This document shows, one piece after another, positions 43,514-48,845 of a DNA stretch of 48,845 nucleotides (the stretch's first letter is position 1; every line of letters begins with the position of its first letter). The DNA is from Acidobacteriaceae bacterium (GTDB lineage Bacteria; Acidobacteriota; Terriglobia; Terriglobales; Acidobacteriaceae), in NCBI GenBank assembly GCA_003131315.1, contig PKUV01000097.1:1-48845 (forward strand), given 5' to 3'. The notes beneath the pieces were generated by a model. It saw only the letters and a program-made list of their open reading frames with translations, was not told the origin of the DNA and ran no database searches. Made by a program: the position numbers and the translations under genes.

Positions 43514-44071
43514 TCATCTTGTTGTTCTCAGACGCGCGGCCAGCCATGCTGTGCTGGCCAGCATCCCGCACCATCCCATGAGGCGGACGATGGCGGCGAT
43601 CCTGGTGTCGTAGGCCAGAAGTCCGAGACTCGAGAAAATCGTGTTCCAGTCGTGCTCGACGTAATCGGAGTCTCCGGTGGTCACGAGGGGCAAAGCCATG
43701 GCGCGGGCGTCGGCCATGTAGGTGGCGGTGTAGAGCCAGTTCTCAAAGAAGAAGAACATGCAGAACACGAAGGCCGCCGGCTGCCGTTCGTGAAAGAAAT
43801 AGGCCGCCAGCAGCAGGGGGACCAGCCACTGCAGAATCGTTCCTCCCCAGAGGCCGAGCGTCGGGCCGAACCAGCCGAAGAGCATGTGGCCGCCTTCGTG
43901 GACGACGAGGTTGGCGGAGTCGATAAACAAGTAGCCGCCATGCATGTTGAATGTGTAGATCAGGAAGAGAACGTAGAAGACTAGCCACGCCAGGACGGCC
44001 CAGCGCGAGACGGGACGCCAGTCTTCCAGGGCGCCGGACCATTCCACAATTGAGTCCAGGTATTCGCGCAT
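43514..44071 (-). CDS. Membrane protein with HExxH motif, putative M50-like metalloprotease
   Basis: The 185-residue product has about four hydrophobic segments. The second begins with ANLVVHEGGHMLFGWFG: HEGGH (residues 58-62) is an HExxH zinc motif inside a helix, as in site-2 proteases. A later ENWLYTATYMADARAM could supply a third ligand. The usual LDG motif of M50 enzymes is not obvious, so activity is uncertain. The ATG at 44071 fits the start of the hydrophobic protein; the frame is open further back to 44311 but reads through the neighbour. Confidence 0.65.
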   Translation of the reverse strand: MREYLDSIVEWSGALEDWRPVSRWAVLAWLVFYVLFLIYTFNMHGGYLFIDSANLVVHEGGHMLFGWFGPTLGLWGGTILQWLVPLLLAAYFFHERQPAAFVFCMFFFFENWLYTATYMADARAMALPLVTTGDSDYVEHDWNTIFSSLGLLAYDTRIAAIVRLMGWCGMLASTAWLAARLRTTR

Positions 44072-44091
44072 ACTGGACCCAATTGTAGTGG

Positions 44092-44820
44092 CTATCTCCC
44101 AAACATCGGATAGTGACTCGCCGCTCCCATCAAGAACAGCATGGGGAACGACAGCACAAAGTTCGCGCGCGATGTGAGGAACGCCTGCCGCGCCAGATAT
44201 TTTGCTTTGTCTGGCATTGGTGTGCCGTTGGCCGTGTTGTCGGCGGTCCACTGGATGATTTTCTTCTGCGCGCGCCAGATTACTCCCCAGACGTTCAGCA
44301 TCATCACCCAACCCATTCCTCCGCCGATGCCGATGGCGAGCAAGCTGTTGCTCTCCCAGCCATGATCGTTGAGGCGCAGAAACAGGCAGGATGCCGCGAT
44401 CACGATGACGGCGTAAATCGCGGCGAGCACCGGCCCTTTGTCGAGTACGCCTTTGCCGGGAATCTGGCAGGCATACATCAAGGCCCAGGCGACGGTCCAG
44501 ATCGCAAAGAAGGTTCCCATCGGACCACCGGAGGAGGCGCCGCCGTTTTTGGCGTCAAAGGCGACGACGCTGCCCCAGTATGCCAAGCCCATCAGCACGG
44601 TGAGCACCGATCCCCAGCGAAACCACCACAGCGCGCGCGACATCAGGCTGGGCAGGATTTTTCCTTTGGTGGCGGGATCAAGTCCCTTTATGAAGGGAAC
44701 ATTGACCAGATTAAAGAAATACAGCAGGCCGAGCCAGGTCACGCCGCCGACAAAATGCAACCAACGAAACAGCATCAGAAGGTTAGTGTTGAGGTCGGTG
44801 GGGAAGTTGATGTCGGTCAA
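44092..44820 (-). CDS. PuuD-like membrane protein (urate hydroxylase N-terminal family)
   Basis: The 242-residue protein has about six to seven hydrophobic segments. The sequence LLMLFRWLHFVGGVTWLGLLYFFNLVNVPFIKGLD and ALWWFRWGSVLTVLMGLAYWG matches the membrane domain of bacterial urate hydroxylase PuuD. There is no C-terminal cytochrome c domain, so this may be only the membrane module, and urate as substrate is unproven. I placed the start at TTG 44820, eight bases after AGGAG on the minus strand. It ends 20 bases before the HExxH gene starts, suggesting an operon. Confidence 0.75.
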   Translation of the reverse strand: MTDINFPTDLNTNLLMLFRWLHFVGGVTWLGLLYFFNLVNVPFIKGLDPATKGKILPSLMSRALWWFRWGSVLTVLMGLAYWGSVVAFDAKNGGASSGGPMGTFFAIWTVAWALMYACQIPGKGVLDKGPVLAAIYAVIVIAASCLFLRLNDHGWESNSLLAIGIGGGMGWVMMLNVWGVIWRAQKKIIQWTADNTANGTPMPDKAKYLARQAFLTSRANFVLSFPMLFLMGAASHYPMFGR

Positions 44821-44925
44821 GGTCAGGGCTCCTATTCTGAAACTCTGTTCTGGAAGTGACGATTGTAGATGGCTGGCGAGGGAAATGAAACCCGGTCGAT
44901 TTTGGGTTAGTGTCCTAAATTCATC

Positions 44926-44994
44926 AACCACCAAGGACACGAAGGTATGAATCCCCTGAGGTTTACTTAGTGGTCCTTTGTGGACTTCGTGGTT
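44926..44994. terminator. 9-bp-period inverted pair
   Basis: AACCACCAAGGACACGAAGG (44926-44945) pairs with a right arm at 44975-44994 in 16 of 20 positions. It lies between the divergent PuuD-like and hfq genes, so termination is not its obvious role here. It belongs to the class at 21656 and 28200. Confidence 0.6.
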
Positions 44995-45078
44995 TACCGA
45001 TTTTGGCGCGCCCGGAAATGGGCCGTTGGGCGCGCCAGTCGCCGGGACGGCACAGAATAATAATTATTGGGCGGGAAG

Positions 45079-45107
45079 TTGAAAAGCGCGACACAAGGCC
45101 GTATTGT
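45079..45107 (+). promoter_or_regulatory. Sigma-70-type promoter of hfq
   Basis: TTGAAA (45079-45084) and TATTGT (45102-45107) are separated by 17 bases. The leader would be about 78 bases, ending in AAAGAAGGAGATCGGCAA before the hfq ATG. Confidence 0.6.
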
Positions 45108-45192
45108 AGGACCGACAGGCAGAGAGCTGCCGCCAATTGCCCTTCCCTAAGCTCATGGCGCAGCATCGAACCCGAAAGAAGGAGATCGGCAA

Positions 45193-45495
45193 ATGGAAGC
45201 CAAGCCGGCGCAACAGAACATTCAGGATTCCTTCCTCAACACGGCACGAAAGGAACGGCACAATATTACGATCTATTTGGTCAGCGGCGTGAAGCTGACG
45301 GGTCGTATCCGATCATTCGACAAGTACTCGGTGGTACTGGAAACCAGCAACCAGGAGCAGCTCATTTTCAAGCATGCGATTTCGACTGTCGTCATCGCGC
45401 GCGGAGCCCACAGCCACATGGATCCGAAGGCGGCGGCGGTGGCGTCCCCTGAGGAGGCGGCGATCCCGAGCCCCGCTTCCGGTACTGAAGGATGA
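45193..45495 (+). CDS. hfq: RNA chaperone Hfq
   Basis: Hfq forms a hexameric Sm ring that pairs small RNAs with mRNAs. The 100-residue product has the Sm1 region [41 protein letters not shown] and the Sm2 motif [11 protein letters not shown], where FKHAIST stands for the usual YKHAIST. The C-terminal tail (about residues 75-100) is Ala/Pro/Glu-rich and short. GAAGGAGA lies nine bases before the ATG. hfq followed by hflX is a common pairing, with 11 bases between them here. Confidence 0.95.
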   Translation: MEAKPAQQNIQDSFLNTARKERHNITIYLVSGVKLTGRIRSFDKYSVVLETSNQEQLIFKHAISTVVIARGAHSHMDPKAAAVASPEEAAIPSPASGTEG

Positions 45496-45506
45496 AGTGA
45501 GTTTGC

Positions 45507-46940
45507 TTGCGCCGAGATGACTCCAGACTGAGCGGCCGCGGCAGTTCGCGGAAAGAGCCCAAGGCGGTGCTGAATCCATCGGAGCAGCAGGAACGGGCGT
45601 TCCTGGTGGGGGTGGAGTTTCGCACCAGGGGCCGCGCGGGCCGCGCGGGAAAGACAAGTTCTGCAACCATCACTCCGGGTGCCCAGGCGGCTCGAGATCA
45701 CGCCACCAGCGTGGCTGCCTCGTCCCTGCCGGCGGATTCTCCGGATTTCAGCTCCGAGGAATCGCTCGACGAACTGCGGGCGCTGGCGACGAGCGCGGGC
45801 GCGCAGATCGCCGGCGAATTCACCCAGCGCCGCGACCGGCCGGATCCTGCCACGCTGATCGGTAAGGGCAAGCTGGAGGAAATTGCGGGCGCGGCCGCCT
45901 CGGTTTCCGCGGATGTGATTCTGTTCGATCACGACCTCTCGCCTTCGCAACAGCGCAATATTGAGCGTGTGGTCCAAACGCGCGTCATCGATCGCACGCA
46001 GCTGATTCTCGACATTTTCGCGCGGCACGCCCGCACTCGTGAAGGTCAGTTGCAGGTGGAACTGGCCCAACTCGAGTACATGCTTCCGCGGCTGGCGGGG
46101 CGCGGCGTGGAAATGTCGCAGCTCGGCGGCGGGATCGGCACTCGCGGACCGGGCGAAACTCAACTGGAGACCGACCGGCGGAAGATTTACCGCCGCGTCC
46201 GGCACGTCAAGCAGCAAATCGAAAATGTGCGCCGCATCCGGGCGCAGCAGAGGCAACGGCGCGAAGCGGTTCCGGTGGCTACGGTGGCGCTGGTGGGATA
46301 CACGAACGCTGGAAAGTCCACGCTGTTCAATGCCCTCACCAAGGCCAACGTGGTGGCGTCGTCGCGTATGTTTGCCACGCTCGATCCGACCATCCGAGGC
46401 GCCGATCTGCCCTCAAAACGCAAAGTTCTGTTCTCCGATACGGTGGGTTTCATCCGGCATCTTCCGCATACGCTGGTTTCGGCGTTCCGCGCCACCCTCG
46501 AAGAAGTACAACGCGCAACGCTCATCATGCAGGTCTCGGATGCAAGCAGCCCGGTCTCTGCCGAGCAGGACGCGCAAGTGGAAAGTGTGCTCAAGGAGCT
46601 CGAAGCCGACAAAAAGCCCCGGTTGCGAGTGATGAATAAGATCGATCTGTTGCTTCCAAAGCAGCGCGAGTCGCTGCGTGACGACGATCAGACTATCCAC
46701 GTCTCGGCGGCGAAAGGAATCGGATTAAGCACTCTGCTCGATCGCGTCGATGCCCTGCTCGAAGAAGACCGCCCCCGCCGCGTTCGCCTGCGCATCCCGC
46801 AAAAAGAAGGCAAGATGCTGGCCCTGTTGGAGGCCCGCGCCCGTATCTATTCCCGCCAGTATCAGGAAGGATTGGTGGTACTGGAAGCGGAGGCGCCTGC
46901 CTCGCTGCTGCGCCGCCTGCGGGAATGGGTGGTGGAGTGA
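45507..46940 (+). CDS. hflX: Ribosome-associated GTPase HflX
   Basis: HflX splits stalled ribosomes. The 477 residues have an N-terminal domain ([17 protein letters not shown], then [14 protein letters not shown]), the linker [28 protein letters not shown] and a GTPase domain: G1 GYTNAGKST (264-272), G3 DTVGF (311-315), G4 NKID (377-380). The first 90 residues are a longer, Ser/Arg-rich lead than usual. The start TTG at 45507 is the earliest option; later starts are possible before residue 85, and the true N-terminus is uncertain. Confidence 0.95.
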   Translation: MRRDDSRLSGRGSSRKEPKAVLNPSEQQERAFLVGVEFRTRGRAGRAGKTSSATITPGAQAARDHATSVAASSLPADSPDFSSEESLDELRALATSAGAQIAGEFTQRRDRPDPATLIGKGKLEEIAGAAASVSADVILFDHDLSPSQQRNIERVVQTRVIDRTQLILDIFARHARTREGQLQVELAQLEYMLPRLAGRGVEMSQLGGGIGTRGPGETQLETDRRKIYRRVRHVKQQIENVRRIRAQQRQRREAVPVATVALVGYTNAGKSTLFNALTKANVVASSRMFATLDPTIRGADLPSKRKVLFSDTVGFIRHLPHTLVSAFRATLEEVQRATLIMQVSDASSPVSAEQDAQVESVLKELEADKKPRLRVMNKIDLLLPKQRESLRDDDQTIHVSAAKGIGLSTLLDRVDALLEEDRPRRVRLRIPQKEGKMLALLEARARIYSRQYQEGLVVLEAEAPASLLRRLREWVVE

Positions 46941-47034
46941 GCTTCGGGAAACGAGCGCGCTTCTGCGGCCAGAGCTTACGGGGATTACAGAAGGAACTTG
47001 TCATGGCTGACCGATTGGATATGACATAGAAGTC

Positions 47035-47487
47035 ATGGGGATCCGCGTGGCGTCGAGGCTGACTTTCTTCCTGCTCGTTTGTTGTCTGGCGATTCGTTTG
47101 GCGGCGCAAGAACCGTCAAGCGCCGCTTCACACGTTCGCAAGCTGGAAGAAAAATGGACCGCAGCGTACAAGGAACGACAGATTAATATTCTGTCTTCGC
47201 TCCTGGCCGAGGATTTCGTGATTACGGTGGAGGATGGCAACACCTACAGCAAAGCGGGCTATATTACGCACAGCGCTGACTCTTCGGTTCGGGTGGAAGT
47301 CGCCGAGTTGTCGGACCTCCGGGTGCGGGTGCATGGCAACGTGGCCGTGGTGACCGGGGCATATCACGAGAGGGGACAGTCCAACGGCAAGCCTTACGAG
47401 TATCACGATCGGCTGACCGATGTGTGGATGAAGGTCGGGAACACCTGGCAGGTGATTGCTTCCCATTACAGCGTCCCGATGAAATAG
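47035..47487 (+). CDS. Secreted NTF2-like protein (DUF4440 type)
   Basis: The 150-residue product has a signal peptide (RLTFFLLVCCLAIRLAAQ) followed by one cone-shaped NTF2-like domain: VRKLEEKWTAAYKERQINILSSLLAEDFVITVEDG at the start and DRLTDVWMKVGNTWQVIASHYSVP at the end. These match the SnoaL/DUF4440 pattern. Such proteins are small binding or catalytic folds of mixed role; no active-site set can be assigned. It begins 94 bases after hflX. The annealing GGGGATTAC upstream is no clear ribosome-binding site. Confidence 0.8.
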   Translation: MGIRVASRLTFFLLVCCLAIRLAAQEPSSAASHVRKLEEKWTAAYKERQINILSSLLAEDFVITVEDGNTYSKAGYITHSADSSVRVEVAELSDLRVRVHGNVAVVTGAYHERGQSNGKPYEYHDRLTDVWMKVGNTWQVIASHYSVPMK

Positions 47488-47499
47488 TGAGTCCGAGTT

Positions 47500-48786
47500 C
47501 TACGCCTTCCCGAACGGATTCTCCAGAGATGGGCTTTGCGGAGTGAACAATTCCGCTCCGTTTTCCGTGATGTGCATGTCGTCCTCCAGCCGAATGCCGA
47601 ATTCTCCGCGGATGTAAATGCCCGGCTCATCACTGAAGGTCATCTCCGGCTGGAGTTTCGTCGAGTTGCCGCGGACCAGATACGGCCACTCGTGGCCGTC
47701 CATGCCCATGCCGTGTCCCAGGCGATGCGTGAAGAACTTGTAATCGGGGCCGTAGCCCGCGTCGGTGATGACCTTGTGCGCGGCGGCGTCCACGGAACCG
47801 GCTTCCACTCCGGGCTTCGCGGCCGCCAGCGCGGCGCTCTGGGCTCGATGCACGATGTCGAAGACCTGTTTCATTTTGTCGTCGGCTTTGCCGAGTACAA
47901 ACGTGCGCGTGATGTCGGACGCATAGCCTTCCACCGAGCAGCCACCGTCGATCATCACGATCATGCTTTCCCGAATGCCCTGTATTGCGACCGAGCCGTG
48001 TGGGAAAGCGGAAAACTCGCCAACTTGTACATCGGCGTCGCCCTCGAATCCCAGTTTGCGGTGCGCCGCTTCCAGCAGTTCTCCGACATCCCGCTGCGTC
48101 ATACCTACTTTCATTGAACGATAGGTTGCCTCGTAGGCGGCGAGCGTGACCTTCGAGGCCAGCCGCATCAGGTCGATTTCGTGCTGGCTCTTGATCATGC
48201 GGCATCCGGCGGTGACTGGAGTCGCGCTCGTGAACGTGGCGCTCGCTGCGGCTTTCTTCAGGTTATCGCTGAAGAGAAACTTTGCCGTCTCTTCGACACC
48301 GACCGTGCCGCTCGCGATTCCGCGGTCGCTGAGACCTTGCGCGACGCGGGCGTAGGGGCTCTCGTCTTCCTGCCAGATGCGGACGTCGGGCTTGCCGCCA
48401 TCGGGCGATTTCGCGATCTGCTCGCGCGCCCGCCCTTCCTCAAACGCTGGAGACACGTAAAGCGCTTCGCCCTTGGCGGGTAACACCATGGCAAACATGC
48501 GTTCTCCACCCTCCCAGCGTATGCCGGTGAAGTAGGCAAGGGATGTGCCCGGGGTGAGCAGGATGGCGGACAGGTTGTTCTCGCGCATCAATCGGCGAGC
48601 CTTTTCCTGGCGCGCGGCGCGCTCTTCGACGGTGATGGGCTTGGCTTCTCCGCGGAGAGACCGAAGAGCGGCGATGACTGGCGGGAGAGGTTTATCACCT
48701 TCGGCCGCCCGGGCTAGCGTGGGCAATGCTACGCTAACGCCGGCAGCGAGGGAACCGGTTTGCAGGAAACGGCGGCGCGAGACCAT
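47500..48786 (-). CDS. M24-family peptidase (Xaa-Pro aminopeptidase type), Tat-exported
   Basis: The 428-residue protein opens with a twin-arginine signal (MVSRRRFLQTGSLAAGVSVALPTLARA), so it is folded before export. The creatinase-like N-terminal domain covers about residues 45-190, the pita-bread domain the rest. Metal ligands are visible in MIDGGCSVEGYASDITRTF (Asp, Asp), THRLGHGMGMDGHE (His), FSDEPGIYI (Glu) and FGIRLEDDMHIT (Glu). It therefore looks like an active metallopeptidase that removes residues before proline. The ATG at 48786 follows GGAGG. Its stop lies 12 bases from the convergent NTF2-like gene. Confidence 0.9.
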   Translation of the reverse strand: MVSRRRFLQTGSLAAGVSVALPTLARAAEGDKPLPPVIAALRSLRGEAKPITVEERAARQEKARRLMRENNLSAILLTPGTSLAYFTGIRWEGGERMFAMVLPAKGEALYVSPAFEEGRAREQIAKSPDGGKPDVRIWQEDESPYARVAQGLSDRGIASGTVGVEETAKFLFSDNLKKAAASATFTSATPVTAGCRMIKSQHEIDLMRLASKVTLAAYEATYRSMKVGMTQRDVGELLEAAHRKLGFEGDADVQVGEFSAFPHGSVAIQGIRESMIVMIDGGCSVEGYASDITRTFVLGKADDKMKQVFDIVHRAQSAALAAAKPGVEAGSVDAAAHKVITDAGYGPDYKFFTHRLGHGMGMDGHEWPYLVRGNSTKLQPEMTFSDEPGIYIRGEFGIRLEDDMHITENGAELFTPQSPSLENPFGKA

Positions 48787-48810
48787 GAAGCCTCCGGACA
48801 AAGAGGATCA

Positions 48811-48816
48811 ATTATA
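48811..48816 (-). promoter_or_regulatory. Probable -10 element of the M24 peptidase gene
   Basis: On the minus strand TATAAT lies 24 bases before the ATG at 48786. The expected -35 region lies within the window but shows no good match. Confidence 0.5.
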
Positions 48817-48845
48817 TAGAGTGGCTGGTGGAGAGCCGGGCGTCC

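Overview
The window is a single chromosomal stretch, about 49 kb, with no rRNA, tRNA, CRISPR array, intact transposon or phage gene that I can recognise. Gene content points to an acidobacterium, probably class Terriglobia. It pairs an Oar-like TonB-dependent receptor carrying a carboxypeptidase-regulatory-like domain with a secreted VWFA-related protein of the kind typical of Acidobacteria. It also has moderately high GC, many intergenic palindromic repeats and zinc-ribbon versions of several ribosomal proteins. The phylum is an inference from family knowledge, not from a marker comparison.

Region 1 (1-18721) is one continuous plus-strand superoperon: the 3' end of tuf, then the S10, spc and alpha operons in canonical order (rpsJ rplC rplD rplW rplB rpsS rplV rpsC rplP rpmC rpsQ rplN rplX rplE rpsN rpsH rplF rplR rpsE rpmD rplO secY adk map infA rpmJ rpsM rpsK rpsD rpoA rplQ). 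The genes are ordinary, but the spacers are not. Twenty-one of them hold degenerate tandem arrays of 7-bp units (8-bp or 14-bp in a few), often as a direct array plus its inverted partner, so that the spacer can fold into a long stem. The arrays begin at or just after the stop codon and end a few bases before the next start, and several of those starts have no visible Shine-Dalgarno sequence.

Region 2 (18833-30055) is housekeeping and accessory: two small unknown genes, guaB behind a good sigma-70-type promoter, a VanZ-like membrane protein, an MFS transporter with a palindromic repeat inside its coding sequence, a large secreted protein of unknown role, a DUF2203 protein, an Ig-like lipoprotein, an SH3-domain lipoprotein, a DegT-type aminotransferase and a DUF309 protein.

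Region 3 (30366-43424) is envelope biology: the TonB receptor, the VWFA-related protein, and three alkaline-phosphatase-superfamily enzymes. One is a sulfatase-like protein with TPRs. The other two are paralogues flanking a 68-residue protein and a membrane protein with an Oxa1/DUF106-like look. I predict the paralogues act on opposite sides of the inner membrane.

Region 4 (43514-48845) holds a membrane protein with an HEGGH motif, a PuuD-like membrane protein, hfq and hflX in tandem, a secreted NTF2-like protein and a Tat-exported M24 peptidase. Further repeat classes (9-bp-period inverted pairs at gene ends, two-hairpin dyads with TTTA loops, GACGGGCG palindromes) are scattered through the window. 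The repeat ecology, chiefly the heptad arrays, is the most unusual thing here.
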